The notes beneath the pieces were generated by a model that was not told the DNA's origin, searched no databases, and saw nothing but the letters and a program-made list of their open reading frames with translations. A DNA stretch of 64,000 nucleotides from CAVXDY01 sp963760715 (lineage in GTDB: Bacteria > Actinomycetota > Thermoleophilia > Miltoncostaeales > Miltoncostaeaceae): positions 1 to 64,000 of the forward strand of contig CAVXDY010000008.1 of assembly GCA_963760715.1 (NCBI GenBank). Direction: 5' to 3'. Below, piece by piece: positions 26,786 to 37,554 of the stretch (position 1 is the stretch's first letter; every line of letters starts with the position of its first letter). A program made the translations under genes and the position numbers.

Positions 26786-29700
26786 GTGATCCACGCTCAC
26801 CGTGCGGAGCGCGCGGACCGTCTGGTCGCCGGGCTGGCGGAGCTGCTCGAGGCCGCGCCCGAGGATGCGCTGGCCACGGAGGTCGTCTCGGTCCCCACGC
26901 GCGGGGTCGAGCGCTGGCTCGCCCAGACGCTCTCGGCGCGCCTGGGGGCCGGCGATCCCGCGGCCGGCGGGATCTGCGCGAACGTCGACTTCCCGTTCCC
27001 CGGGCGGCTGGTGGGCGACGCCCTGACGGCCGCCACCGGGGTCGGGCGCGAGGGTGACCCGTGGCTGGCCGAGCGCCTGGTGTGGCCGCTGCTCGACGTG
27101 GTGGACGCCCACCTCGGCGATCCGTGGCTCTCGAGCCTGTCGACCCACCTGCACTGGGGGCGGCCCGGCGCCGCCGCCGAGGAGTCCGAGGGCGCCGGGC
27201 GGCGCTTCTCGAGCGTGCGCCACATCGCCGACCTGTTCGACCGCTACGGCGTCCACCGGCCGGGCATGCTCCGCGCCTGGGCCGCCGGCGACGACACCGA
27301 CGGCGACGATGCGCCCCTTCCGGACGGCGCGCGCTGGCAGGCCGAGCTCTGGCGGCGGCTGCGCGCGCGGGTGGGCACCCCGAGCCCGGCGGAGCGCCTG
27401 GCCGACGCGTGCCGGCGGCTGCGTGAGGAGCCCGGCGTCCTCGAGCTCCCCGAGCGCGTCTCGCTCTTCGGCCTGACGCGCCTTCCGGCGAGCTACCTCG
27501 ACGTGCTCGGGGCCATCGCCGACCACCGCGAGGTCCACCTCTTCCTGCTCCACCCGTCGCCCGCGCTGTGGGAGCGCGTCCGCCCCTTCGCGGAGAGCGC
27601 GTGGTCGGGGCTCCGCGCCGACGACCGCAGCGCCGGGATGCCGCTCAACCCCCTGCTCGGCACCTGGGGGCGGGACGCGCGCGAGATGCAGCTCGTGCTG
27701 GGCGGGCGGGCGGGCCTCGACGACCACCGGCCGCTCGACGAGGCGGCCGGCACCCTGCTCGCCCGGCTCCAGGCCGGCGTGCGGGCCGACCGGCCGCCGC
27801 CGGGGGCGCCGCTCGGCGGCCGGCCCGACGAGCGGGTGCCGCTCGACCCCGCCGACCGGAGCCTGGAGATCCACGCCTGCCACGGCCGCGGACGCCAGGT
27901 GGAGGTGGTGCGCGACGCGATCCTGCACGCCCTGGCGGACGATCCGACCCTGGAGCCGCGCGACATCCTGGTGATGTGCCCGGACGTGGAGTCCTTCGCG
28001 CCGCTCGTGCAGGCGACCTTCGCCGAGGAGGGGTCCGACGTGGAGGGCGCCGAGCGCACGCCCGACATCCGGGTGCGGCTCGCCGACCGGTCGCTGCGCC
28101 AGACGAACCCCCTCCTCGGGGTGGTCGCCGAGCTGCTCGACCTCGCCTCGGCGAGGCTCACCGCCGCCCAGGTGCTCGACCTCGCCGCCCGCGAGCCGGT
28201 GCGGCGCCGCTTCGGCCTGGACGACGACGACCTGGCCCGCCTCGACCGCTGGGCCGCCGAGTGCGGCGTGCGGTGGGGGCTCGACGGCGATCACCGCGCC
28301 GCCTACGGGCTCGAGGCCATCGAGGCGAACACCTGGCGCTCGGGCCTCGACCGGCTGCTCGCGGGGGTCGCGATGGCCGAGGAGGACGGCCGCCTCGTGG
28401 GCGGGGTACTCCCCCTCGACGACGTCGACAGCGGCGCGATCGACCTCACCGGCCGCCTCGCCGAGCTCGTGGAGCGGCTCGGGGCCGAGGTCGACGCCCT
28501 GTCCACGCCCCGGTCCGTGGCGGGCTGGGCGCGGACGGTGCGCGGGGCGGCCGACGCGCTCTGCGCGGTCACGGAGTGGGAGGCGTGGCAGCGCGAGCAG
28601 CTCGATCGCATCCTGGACGACGTGTCCACCGAGGCCTCGGCGGGCGACCCGGGATCCACCCTCTCGCTCACGGGCATCCGGGCGCTCCTGTCCGATCGCC
28701 TGCGCGGCCGTCCCACCCGCGCCAACTTCCGCACCGGCCACCTCACCGTCTGCACGCTGGTGCCGATGCGCTCGGTGCCCCACCGGATGATCTGCCTGAT
28801 GGGCCTCGACGACGGCGCCTTCCCCCGCCACGGCGCCCCCGACGGCGACGACATCCTGGCCCTCGACCCCCGGGTGGGCGACCGCAACGTCCGCGGCGAG
28901 GACCGCCAGCTCCTGCTCGACGCGCTGATGGCCGCCACCGACCGCCTGGTGATCGCCTACTCCGGCCGCGACGAGCGCACCAACGCCCCGCTGCCGCCCG
29001 CGGTGCCCGTGGGCGAGCTGCTCGACGTCGTCGACGCCACGGTTCGCGTCGAGGAGGGAAGGGCGCGCGACAGGGTCGTGGTGCGGCACCCGCTCCAGCC
29101 CTTCGACGCGCGGAACTTCACGGCCGGCGCGCTCGGCCGGCCCGGGCCCTGGGGGTTCGACCGCGCCGCCCTCGCGGGCGCGCGTGCGCTCGAGACCGCC
29201 GCCGACCGGGTCGCGCCGTTCCTGGACCGGCCCCTCCCGCCCTCCGGCGGCGATCCGGTCCCGCTCGAGCTGCTCGGGCGCTTCGTCGAGCATCCGGTCG
29301 GGGCCTTCCTTCGCGAGCGGCTCGGCGTGACGGTCTCCCGTACCGCCGAGGGCGGCGACGAGTCCATCCCGATCGAGCCGGACGGCCTCCAGCGATGGGC
29401 GATCGGGGAGCGGTTCGTGCAGGCGAGGCTTCGCGGCGGCAGCGCCGAGGACGCCCGCGCGGCGGAGCTGGCGCGCGGCACCCTCCCGCCCGATGCGCTG
29501 GGGCCGCCGATCCTGGCCACCATCGAGGGCTTCGCGGAGAGGGTCAGCGACGCGGCGGCGGCCTTCTCCTGCGGCGGCGAGGCGCGCTCGCTCGCGCTCG
29601 ACGCCGCCCTTCCGGGCGGCCGCCCACTGGTCGGGGTGATCGGAGGGATCGGCGACGACCTCATCTGGCACGTCGCCTTCTCCCGTCTCGGCCCCGCCCA

Positions 29701-30220
29701 TCGGCTCGCCGCATGGGTCCGCTTCCTGGCCCTCTGCGCCGCCGAGCCGGAACGGCCCTGGCGCTCGGTCATCGTCGGCCGGTCGACCGCGGGCAGCACA
29801 CCGGGGGCGAGCCTCTCGGTCATCGAGCCGATCGGCCGCGACGCGCCCTCGCGCCGGGATGCCGCCCTGGGGCAGCTCGGCGTCCTGGTGGACCTGCTCG
29901 ACCGCGGCATGCGGGAGCCGCTGCCCCTCTACCGCGCGACCTCCGCGGCCTACGCCGAGGCGACCCTCGCCGGCGACGACCCGATCGCGGTCGCGACGAA
30001 GGCCTGGGACGGCGGGTGGGGCCGGCCCGGCGAGAGCCAGGACGGCGCAAACGCCCTGGTGCTCGGAGGTGTCGTCCCCTTCGACGATCTTCTCCACGAG
30101 GCGCCGGCGCCGGACGAGTCCGGGCCCGGCTGGGACCCCGCCGAGCCCACCCGCTTCGGCCGCCTCGCCCTGCGTCTCTGGAGCGGGCTTCTCGCGCACG
30201 AGCAGATCGTGAACCGGTGA
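26786..30220 (+). CDS. recC: Exodeoxyribonuclease V gamma subunit RecC
   Basis: The 1144-residue protein has RecC hallmarks: VVSVPTRGVERWLAQTLSAR and GICANVDFPFPGRLVG near the start, SLFGLTRLPASYLDVLGAI, EIHACHGRGRQVEVVRDAIL and VCTLVPMRSVPHRMICLMGL with DDGAFPR. RecC is the Chi-recognition subunit that holds RecB and RecD together for repair of double-strand breaks. GTG start. Its TGA overlaps the GTG of recB, and recB overlaps recD, so the three subunits are made from one transcript in the order C-B-D. Confidence 0.9.
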   Translation: MIHAHRAERADRLVAGLAELLEAAPEDALATEVVSVPTRGVERWLAQTLSARLGAGDPAAGGICANVDFPFPGRLVGDALTAATGVGREGDPWLAERLVWPLLDVVDAHLGDPWLSSLSTHLHWGRPGAAAEESEGAGRRFSSVRHIADLFDRYGVHRPGMLRAWAAGDDTDGDDAPLPDGARWQAELWRRLRARVGTPSPAERLADACRRLREEPGVLELPERVSLFGLTRLPASYLDVLGAIADHREVHLFLLHPSPALWERVRPFAESAWSGLRADDRSAGMPLNPLLGTWGRDAREMQLVLGGRAGLDDHRPLDEAAGTLLARLQAGVRADRPPPGAPLGGRPDERVPLDPADRSLEIHACHGRGRQVEVVRDAILHALADDPTLEPRDILVMCPDVESFAPLVQATFAEEGSDVEGAERTPDIRVRLADRSLRQTNPLLGVVAELLDLASARLTAAQVLDLAAREPVRRRFGLDDDDLARLDRWAAECGVRWGLDGDHRAAYGLEAIEANTWRSGLDRLLAGVAMAEEDGRLVGGVLPLDDVDSGAIDLTGRLAELVERLGAEVDALSTPRSVAGWARTVRGAADALCAVTEWEAWQREQLDRILDDVSTEASAGDPGSTLSLTGIRALLSDRLRGRPTRANFRTGHLTVCTLVPMRSVPHRMICLMGLDDGAFPRHGAPDGDDILALDPRVGDRNVRGEDRQLLLDALMAATDRLVIAYSGRDERTNAPLPPAVPVGELLDVVDATVRVEEGRARDRVVVRHPLQPFDARNFTAGALGRPGPWGFDRAALAGARALETAADRVAPFLDRPLPPSGGDPVPLELLGRFVEHPVGAFLRERLGVTVSRTAEGGDESIPIEPDGLQRWAIGERFVQARLRGGSAEDARAAELARGTLPPDALGPPILATIEGFAERVSDAAAAFSCGGEARSLALDAALPGGRPLVGVIGGIGDDLIWHVAFSRLGPAHRLAAWVRFLALCAAEPERPWRSVIVGRSTAGSTPGASLSVIEPIGRDAPSRRDAALGQLGVLVDLLDRGMREPLPLYRATSAAYAEATLAGDDPIAVATKAWDGGWGRPGESQDGANALVLGGVVPFDDLLHEAPAPDESGPGWDPAEPTRFGRLALRLWSGLLAHEQIVNR

Positions 30221-33200
30221 GCGCGACGATCCCCGCCTTCCGCGCCGACGGCCCCCTGCCGGTCGGCGTGACCCTGCTCGAGGCGAGCGCCGGCACCGGC
30301 AAGACGCACACGATCGCGAGCCTCGTGGCGCGCTACGTGGCCGACGGGACTCCGCTCGAGGAGCTCCTGGTGGTCACCTTCACCCGCGCCGCGACCAGCG
30401 AGCTCCGGGAGCGCGTGCGGGTGCGGCTGCTGGAGGCGGAGACGGCGCTCGCGGAGGCCGCGGCCGGAATGGCCGCCCGGGACGACGAGGTGCTGGCCCT
30501 GCTGAGCGCCGGCACGCCGGGCGAGCTCGCGGTGCGGCGTGACCGCATCGGGCGGGCGCTGGCCGACTTCGACGCCGCCACGATCGCCACCACCCACGGC
30601 TTCTGCCAGCAGGTGCTGGAGGGGCTGGGCACCGCGGGCGACAGCGCCCGCGACGCCGTCTTCGCCGAGGACATCGGCGACCTCGTCGGGGAGGTCGCGG
30701 ACGACCTCTACCTCCGCGCCTTCCACACGATGCCCCGGGCGCCGTTCACCCGGAGGGTCGCCCACGCGATCGCCCGGGAGGCCGTCCTGAACGCCCTCGC
30801 GCCGCTCGAGCCCCGCGACGCGCCGGCCGGCTCTCCGGCGGGGATGCGGGTCGCGCTGGCCCGAGGGGTCCGATCCGAGCTCGAGCGCCGCAAGCGCCGG
30901 ATGCGCGTCGTCACCTACGACGACTTCCTGACGCTCCTCCACGCGACCCTGACCGACCCCGACCACGGCGAGGCCGTCTGCGCGCGGGTTCGCGCGCGCT
31001 ACCGGGTGGCCCTGATCGACGAGTTCCAGGACACCGACCCCGTCCAGTGGGAGATCGTGCGACGGGCCTTCTCACCGGCCACGCTCGTCCTGATCGGCGA
31101 CCCCAAGCAGGCGATCTACTCCTTCCGCGGAGCGGACGTGCACACGTACCTGCGCGCGGCCGGCGAGGCCACGTCCCGCGCGACCCTCTCGACCAACTGG
31201 CGCAGCGACCAGGCGCTCATCGACGCCTACAACGCCCTCTTCCGGGGAGCGCGCCTGGGGCACGCGGAGATCCCCTACCGCACCGTGAGGGCCGCCCCGG
31301 CGGTGGCGGCACGCCGGCTGTCCGGCGCACCGGACGACGCCCCCCTTCGCGTCAGGATCGTCCGCCGAGGCGCAGGGCTCGTCACGCTCACGCAGACCGG
31401 CTTCGCGCAGGTCGACTCGACCCGGCCCCACGTGGCGCGCGACCTCGCGGCCGACGTCGTGCGCCTCCTCTCCTCTCCGGCCGAGATCATGGACGGCGAC
31501 CGTCGGGTCCCGGTCCGTCCGGGGCACCTGGCGATTCTCGTGCCCACCAATCGCCAGGCCTCCCTCGTGCGCGACGCCCTCGCCGAGGTCGGCGTCTCCG
31601 CGGTCATCAACGGCGCGGGAAGCGTCTTCGGCACCCGCGCCGCCGACGAGTGGCTGCGCCTGCTGAGGGCGATCGAGCGCCCGGCCTCGCCGAGCCTCGC
31701 CGCGTCGGCGGCGCTGACCGGGTTCCTCGGCTGGACCGCGGTCCGCCTCGCCGAGGTCGGCGACGCCGACCTCGAAGAGCTTCACGCCCACCTGCACCGG
31801 CTCGGCGCCGTCCTCCGCGCCCGCGGCGTCGCGACGCTCCTCGAGACCGTGGCGACCGGCACGGGCCTCGCCGCCCGGATCCTCGCCGAGCGCGACGGCG
31901 AGCGCACCATGACCGACCTCCGCCACGTGGGGCAGCTCCTCCACCAGGCCGCCGCCGAGGGCCAGCTCGGCGTCTCGGCGCTGGCCGCCTGGCTCTCCGA
32001 GCGGATCGCCCAGGCCGGGCAGGACACCGCCAACGAGGACCGTAGCCGGCGGCTCGAGTCGGACGCGGAGGCCGTCCAGGTGCTGACCATCCACAGGTCC
32101 AAGGGGCTCGAGTTCCCGATCGTCTACTGCCCCTTCCTGTGGGACCGCGGCCGCCCCCCCGACCGTGCGACGGCGCTCCCGGTCTTTCACGGCGCCGACG
32201 ACGAGCGGACGCTCGACGTCGGCGGACCGACGGGCGGCGGGTTCGCCCCCCACTACGCGCTCGCGGTCGCGGAGGAGCGTGGCGAGGATCTGCGCCTCGC
32301 CTACGTCGCCCTCACCCGCGCCCGCCATCAGGCGGTCCTGTGGTGGGCGGGCTCACAGGACAGCGGCAACTCCCCGCTCGGCCGCCTGCTCTTCTCGACG
32401 GACTCCGACGGCAACGTCGCCACGTCGGGCAACGGGACGCCGTCCGACGACGAGGTCCGGAGGGTCGTCTCCGGCCTCGGGGCCCCTCCGGGCTGCGTGA
32501 GCGTGGAGTGGACGAGCGAGCCGCCCGGCACCCGATGGAGCCCGCCGGCGGCCGCCCCGGCCGCGCTGGCCGCGGCGCCCTTCGACCGGGGGATCGACGC
32601 GATCTGGCGGCGCTCCTCCTACTCGAGCGTGACGGGCGGGGCGGAGGAGGAGCCGGTCGGCAGCGAGCCCGACCACGTGGTCCGCGACGACGAGCCGCCC
32701 GGTGCCGAGGCCGCGCCCGCGGCCGAGGAGGACCCCGCCGGGCTGCGGGCCGTGGCCCTGCCGCTCGCCGGCCTGCCCGCCGGTGCGGAGCTGGGCTCCC
32801 TCGTGCACTCGGTGCTCGAGCGCGCCGACTTCGCGGCGCCGGACCTGGAGGAGGAGCTCACGCACCTGGTGGCCGAGGAGGCGGCGTGGCGGGACGTCCC
32901 GATCGGCGACCCTGAGGCCGCCGCGGCGGGCCTGCTCGCCGCCATCGAGACCCCGCTCGGGGTGGGCGTGCGCCTGCGCGACCTGGCCGCCGCGGACCGG
33001 ATCCGGGAGATGGTCTTCGAGCTCCCGCTGGTGGGGGGCGACGCGCCCACCGGGACGCTGCACCCCGGCGACATCGCCGACCTCCTCGAGCGGCGCCTCG
33101 GCGCCGGCGACCCGCTCGCCCCCTATCCGGAGCACCTGCGCCGGCCCGGCCTGACCCCCGCCCTGCGCGGCTACCTGAACGGCTCGATCGACCTCGTCGC

Positions 33201-33555
33201 GCGCCTTCCCGACGGCCGCTTCGCGGTCATCGACTACAAGAGCAACCGCCTGGGCGCCGACCCCCCGACCGCCTTCGACTACCGCCCGGCCGCCCTGGCG
33301 GTCGCGATGCTGCGGGCGCACTACCCCCTTCAGGCGCTGCTCTACCTGGTCGCGCTGCACCGCTACCTGCGCTGGCGCCTACCCGGATACGACCCCGGCA
33401 CGCACCTCGCCGGCGCCGGCTACCTCTTCCTGCGGGGGATGATCGGGGCGGAGACGCCCGCCGGCGCCGACGGGCGGTGCGGGGTCTTCTGGTGGCGGCC
33501 GCCCGACGGCCTGGTGCCGGCGCTCAGCGATCTGCTCGCCGGGGGGGCGGCGTGA
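30217..33555 (+). CDS. recB: Exodeoxyribonuclease V beta subunit RecB
   Basis: The 1112-residue protein is a UvrD-type 3'-5' helicase with C-terminal nuclease. Walker A is EASAGTGKT (22-30); VVTFTRAATSELRERVR (motif Ia), LIDEFQDTDPVQWEIV (motif II), LIGDPKQAIYSFRGAD (motif III), VLTIHRSKGLEFPIVY (motif V) and LAYVALTRARHQ (motif VI) follow. The nuclease motif FAVIDYKSNRLG lies near residue 1005, so cutting activity should be intact. GTG start inside the recC stop. Confidence 0.92.
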   Translation: MSATIPAFRADGPLPVGVTLLEASAGTGKTHTIASLVARYVADGTPLEELLVVTFTRAATSELRERVRVRLLEAETALAEAAAGMAARDDEVLALLSAGTPGELAVRRDRIGRALADFDAATIATTHGFCQQVLEGLGTAGDSARDAVFAEDIGDLVGEVADDLYLRAFHTMPRAPFTRRVAHAIAREAVLNALAPLEPRDAPAGSPAGMRVALARGVRSELERRKRRMRVVTYDDFLTLLHATLTDPDHGEAVCARVRARYRVALIDEFQDTDPVQWEIVRRAFSPATLVLIGDPKQAIYSFRGADVHTYLRAAGEATSRATLSTNWRSDQALIDAYNALFRGARLGHAEIPYRTVRAAPAVAARRLSGAPDDAPLRVRIVRRGAGLVTLTQTGFAQVDSTRPHVARDLAADVVRLLSSPAEIMDGDRRVPVRPGHLAILVPTNRQASLVRDALAEVGVSAVINGAGSVFGTRAADEWLRLLRAIERPASPSLAASAALTGFLGWTAVRLAEVGDADLEELHAHLHRLGAVLRARGVATLLETVATGTGLAARILAERDGERTMTDLRHVGQLLHQAAAEGQLGVSALAAWLSERIAQAGQDTANEDRSRRLESDAEAVQVLTIHRSKGLEFPIVYCPFLWDRGRPPDRATALPVFHGADDERTLDVGGPTGGGFAPHYALAVAEERGEDLRLAYVALTRARHQAVLWWAGSQDSGNSPLGRLLFSTDSDGNVATSGNGTPSDDEVRRVVSGLGAPPGCVSVEWTSEPPGTRWSPPAAAPAALAAAPFDRGIDAIWRRSSYSSVTGGAEEEPVGSEPDHVVRDDEPPGAEAAPAAEEDPAGLRAVALPLAGLPAGAELGSLVHSVLERADFAAPDLEEELTHLVAEEAAWRDVPIGDPEAAAAGLLAAIETPLGVGVRLRDLAAADRIREMVFELPLVGGDAPTGTLHPGDIADLLERRLGAGDPLAPYPEHLRRPGLTPALRGYLNGSIDLVARLPDGRFAVIDYKSNRLGADPPTAFDYRPAALAVAMLRAHYPLQALLYLVALHRYLRWRLPGYDPGTHLAGAGYLFLRGMIGAETPAGADGRCGVFWWRPPDGLVPALSDLLAGGAA

Positions 33556-35411
33556 TCGCCGCCGGCGACCCGCGCGAGGGGAGCATCCCGCTCGCCGCGC
33601 CCCCGGCCCTGCGGCCCTACGTGGAGGCGGGCGTGCTCGGCGCGGCCGACGTCCACGTGGCCCGCGCCCTGGCGCGGCTCGTGGGCGAGGACGGCGACGC
33701 CGCGCTGCTGGGAGCCGCGCTCGCCGTGCGGGCGCCTCGCCTGGGGCACGTCTGCGTGGACCTGGCCGGCGTCCGGGAGAGCGCCGTCCCCTCCGACGAC
33801 TCCGCCCCGGGGCCGCTCGACCTGCCCTGGCCGGAGCCGGCCGCCTGGGCCGCCCGGCTGCGGGAGAGCGCCCTGGTCGGCGAGCACGGCCCCCTGCGGC
33901 TCGAGGGCTCGCTGCTGTATCTCGACCGCTACTGGGGGCAGGAGCGCGCGGTGGCGGCCGACCTTCTGCGGAGGGCCGGGGCGCCCCCGCTCGCGGATCC
34001 CGCCGCCCTTCGCGACCCGCTCGCCCGCCTGTTCCCCGGGCCGGCCTTCGCCGAGCAGAGCGCGGCGGCCGCCACGGCGCTCCTGCGCCGGCTGAGCGTG
34101 ATCGCCGGAGGGCCGGGCACCGGCAAGACCACCGCGATCGCACGCATCCTGGCCCTGGTGGACGAGGTCGAGGGCCTGCACCCCCCTCGCGTCGCGCTGG
34201 CGGCTCCCACCGGAAAGGCGGCCGCCCGCCTCGAGGAATCCGTGCGCGACGAGGCCGCGGCCATGGCGGTGGGCGACGAGACCCGCGCGCGCCTGCTGGC
34301 GGTGGGCGGCTCGACCATCCACCGGCTCCTCGGCCGGCGCCCGGACAGCGACAGCCGCTTCCGCCACGACGGCGCCAACCCCCTGCCCCACACGCTGGTG
34401 GTGGTGGACGAGGCGTCGATGATCTCGCTGTCGCTCATGGCCCGGCTGCTGGAGGCGCTGCGCGAGGACGCGCGCCTGGTGCTCGTGGGCGACCCCGAGC
34501 AACTGGTCTCGGTGGAGGCCGGGGCCGTCCTGGGCGACGTCGTCGGGCCCGCCCGGACGGGCGCGAGGATGCGCCCGGCGGCGCGGAGGGCGCTCGAGGA
34601 GGCCACCGGCAGGCCGGTTGACGCCGTCGAGACGAACGCGGCCATCGGTGACGGCGTCGTGCTCCTGCGCCGCGTCCACCGCTTCGGCGCCGGCATCGCG
34701 GAGCTGGCCGACGCGGTGCGGCGCGGTGACGGGACGGCGGTCGTCGCGGCGCTGAGGGGAGGCCGGGAGGGGGTGCGGTGGCTGGCCACCGACGCCGCCG
34801 CGGCGGAGGTCGAGCCCGTGCGCGACATGGCCGTCACGGCGGGCACGCGGCTGATCGCGCTCGCCCGGGCCGGGGACGCGCCGGGAGCGCTCGCGGCGCT
34901 CGGCGACTTCCGCCTGCTCTGCGCCCATCGCCGCGGCCCGTACGGGGTCGCGGCGTGGACGGGCCGCGTCGAGGGGTGGCTCGAGACCCACGGCGCGGTG
35001 CCCGGGGCGTGGTATCCGGGCTGCCCTCTGCTGGTGGGCGCCAACGACTACGGCCTCCGCCTCTTCAACGGCGACACCGGGGTGATCGTGGTCCGCGGCG
35101 GCGGGCCGCCCCTGGCGGCGTTCGCGCGGTCGGGAGAGGTGGTCGAGTTCAGCCCGAGCCGGGTCGGGTCGCTCGCCCCGGTCCATGCGATGACGATCCA
35201 CAAGAGCCAGGGCTCGCAGTTCCGCCGGGTGGCGGTGCTGCTGCCTCCTCCGGGATCGCCGATCCTGACCCGGGAGCTGCTCTACACCGCGATCACGCGC
35301 GCGAGCGAGGAGGTGCTGGTGGTGGCCGACGAGGCGGCGGTGCTGGACGCGGTCGCGCGCCCGGTCGCGCGGGCATCCGGCCTCCGCCGGCTCCTGTGGG
35401 GGGACGAGTGA
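33552..35411 (+). CDS. recD: Exodeoxyribonuclease V alpha subunit RecD
   Basis: The 619-residue protein is a 5'-3' SF1B helicase: Walker A GGPGTGKTTAIAR near 184, LAAPTGKAAARLEE, VVVDEASMISLSLM (motif II) near 282, LVLVGDPEQLVSVEAG, and MTIHKSQGSQFRRV (motif V) near 548 followed by LLYTAITRASEEVLV (motif VI). It is RecD1-like in length and order, and its GTG overlaps recB's stop, completing a standard RecBCD set. Confidence 0.92.
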   Translation: MIAAGDPREGSIPLAAPPALRPYVEAGVLGAADVHVARALARLVGEDGDAALLGAALAVRAPRLGHVCVDLAGVRESAVPSDDSAPGPLDLPWPEPAAWAARLRESALVGEHGPLRLEGSLLYLDRYWGQERAVAADLLRRAGAPPLADPAALRDPLARLFPGPAFAEQSAAAATALLRRLSVIAGGPGTGKTTAIARILALVDEVEGLHPPRVALAAPTGKAAARLEESVRDEAAAMAVGDETRARLLAVGGSTIHRLLGRRPDSDSRFRHDGANPLPHTLVVVDEASMISLSLMARLLEALREDARLVLVGDPEQLVSVEAGAVLGDVVGPARTGARMRPAARRALEEATGRPVDAVETNAAIGDGVVLLRRVHRFGAGIAELADAVRRGDGTAVVAALRGGREGVRWLATDAAAAEVEPVRDMAVTAGTRLIALARAGDAPGALAALGDFRLLCAHRRGPYGVAAWTGRVEGWLETHGAVPGAWYPGCPLLVGANDYGLRLFNGDTGVIVVRGGGPPLAAFARSGEVVEFSPSRVGSLAPVHAMTIHKSQGSQFRRVAVLLPPPGSPILTRELLYTAITRASEEVLVVADEAAVLDAVARPVARASGLRRLLWGDE

Positions 35412-35421
35412 ACGGCCGGCG

Positions 35422-37306
35422 TCACGGGGTCGCCCCCAGCACGGGGAGCGTCCAGATGGCCGGGTCCTCCTGTCCGGAGCGCCAGAGCGCGATCCCGGCC
35501 AGGCCGCGGGGAGCGGCGAGCGCGAGGTGCGCGCCCAGCGAGGCGGCGTCCGAGAACCACACCTCGTGCGGGATCCCCGTGGCATCGGTGTAGGCGAAGT
35601 GCCACTCGCCGGTCGGCGTGTCGAAGACCGGCACGGCGCCGGTGCGTGCGATCAGGGCCTGGAGGGCGTCCCAGTTGAGGGGCTCCGCCGGATGTTTCGG
35701 ACCGCCGCCGGCCGCCCAGTCGAAGCTGTAGAGGGGCGCACCGAGCACGAACTTCGCGTGGCTCGGCAGCGCGCTGACGTAGTCGTAGACCTTCGTGTAC
35801 CAGCGGATGTCGATCACCGACCCGGGCGCCGAGGTGGACCAGTGCAGGCCCCAGCTCATCACCAGCACCTCGTCCGCCCGCTCACCGAGGGCCTCGTAGT
35901 CGAAGAAGCTCGACCGAGGGTGGTTGGGCACATCGGCGAACTTCGGGGAGACGTTGACCGACAGGTGCTTCGCCCGCGCGTGCAACGCCGCGCCGAGCTC
36001 CCCGACCAGGGCGCTGAAGTTGTCGCGGTCCGCGGGCGTGCCCTTCTCCAGATCCAGGTTGATGCCGTCGTATCCGTTGACGTCGACCAGGCCCGACCAG
36101 GCTGGCGATGAGCGCCGCCCGGCGCACCGGGTCGGACACGAGCTGGTGCACCATCGATGCGTTCTGGCAGTTGTAGCGGGGCTGCACCTTCACGCCGCGG
36201 GACGAGGCCCATGTCGTGATCCGCGGATCGTCCTTGCCGAGCGTCGCCCCGGTGGTGGTCTGGCAGTCGTAGTAGGTGGGATAGATGGTCGAGACGTGCT
36301 GGTAGTTGCGCTGGAAGGCGTCGAAGCTCGAGTCGGTGGAGGCCAGCAGGAAGAGCCGCACTCCACCCGTGGTCTGCACGGGCGTCGTGGTGCGCGCCAG
36401 GAGCACCGGGGAGAACTTGGACAGGTAGCCCCGCGTGTCGATGGCCGCGACCTGGATGCGGTAGGTCCGGTCGGGGAACAGCCGGGTGAGGGTGATGCCG
36501 GGGTGCTCCACCTGTCCCACGATCAACCCGTCGCGCAGGACCCGGTAGGCGTGCACCGGGGAGGAGCCGGCCGCCACGGGCTTCCACATCACCTGCAACG
36601 AGCTGTCCGAGGCGGCGGTGAGCACGGGCCGCCGGGGAATCGCCGGAGGACGATGCCCGGGCGTGAGAGCCACCGCCCGTGAGAACGGGCCGGGCTTTCC
36701 GGCCGCGTTGACCGAGGCGACGCTGAACCGGTACGTGTGCCTCCTGGCCTTCAACGTCACGCTGAACTGGGGTGCCGGGGTCTGACTCAGGACGACGCCG
36801 TCGCGGAGGACGCGGTATCCGCGCGCGCCCGGAACGACCTGCCAGGTCAGCTTGACCCGGGCCGCCGAGAGACGGCCGCCCGTGAGCCCGGAGGGAGGCG
36901 GAAGGCTCCCACCGCCCGATGAGCCCGCGAGCGCCCTCATCGTGGCGCGGCACCTCGGCGCGTCTCCGTGCGGCCCGACGATGCCGGCCGCGAGGGTCAC
37001 GCGCCGGCCGGGGTGCACGCGCACGACCATCGAGCGGCCACGGGTCTGTCCGACCACGCCGCCGGACCGCCACACCCTCACGGACGCGCCGCGCAGGCTC
37101 GCCGGCAGGCGCCAGACGAGCCGCACGGTGCCGGGACCGACGGGATGGGCGGTCAGGCCGGTGGGCACGGCACAGTGCCCGGCGCCGGGAGGGGATGCTG
37201 CGGCGTCCCCCGCGAATCCAACGGCGGCGATCGCGACCACGATCAATGCGGTCGCTCCGCCCAGCGCGCGGGCGCGCGCCTCGGCGCCAAGGCATCCTGC
37301 CCTCAT
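35422..37306 (-). CDS. Secreted GH18 hydrolase with fibronectin-type domains, one frame break
   Basis: The protein of about 627 residues has a signal peptide (ALIVVAIAAVGFAGDAAASP), three fibronectin III-like modules (for example RVKLTWQVVPGARGYRVLRD, HAYRVLRDGLIVG) and a GH18 barrel. VNGYDGINLDLEKG holds the catalytic glutamate; Asn in the third motif position is usual for SleL/YaaH-type GH18 enzymes. VLVMSWGLHWSTSAPG and AGIALWRSGQED are later barrel strands. The frame breaks near 36094; dropping one base gives SLVGLVDVNGYDG. It would cleave beta-1,4 GlcNAc-type bonds outside the cell. Its ATG overlaps the preceding stop. Confidence 0.75.
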
Positions 37307-37554
37307 CGGCTCGGTTCCTTCCGGCGACGGCCATCCTGGACCTGCGGGAGGTGGCCCGCATGGTAGTCGACGGCGGCCCGAGGAGCGGACAGGGCCACCG
37401 GGGCGACCGCGGCCTCACTCCCCCGGTGCATGTGGTCGTACTCGGCCTTCAGCCGGGGCGCGACCACGGCGAACGGCAGGGCGGACACCAGGATGAGGAG
37501 CCCGCAGAGCGTGGGGCGGGCGATGGAGCCGCGGACCCCCGAGGGGGTCGTCAT
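37303..37554 (-). CDS. Small single-pass membrane protein
   Basis: The 83-residue product has one membrane helix (PTLCGLLILVSALPFAVVAP, 14-33) and a short charged periplasmic tail. Both ends overlap neighbours as ATGA: the glycosyltransferase stop upstream and the GH18 start downstream. A small membrane protein next to a processive glycosyltransferase recalls PgaD/IcaD subunits of poly-GlcNAc synthase, though PgaD has two helices and no sequence signature can be claimed. Confidence 0.6.
   Translation of the reverse strand: MTTPSGVRGSIARPTLCGLLILVSALPFAVVAPRLKAEYDHMHRGSEAAVAPVALSAPRAAVDYHAGHLPQVQDGRRRKEPSR

Noticed and set aside
27230..27245. GGTCGAAC as a programmed frameshift signal
   Set aside because: The same 8-mer occurs in recC and in the CHAT gene without any change of frame, so the motif alone cannot drive frameshifting.
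26720..30199. 1159-codon minus-strand open frame
   Set aside because: Antisense to recC in very GC-rich DNA; composition is biased and no motif is present.
36046..36081. GH18 active site judged dead because DxxDxDxE has Asn
   Set aside because: Asn at that position is normal in the SleL/YaaH branch and the catalytic glutamate is kept.
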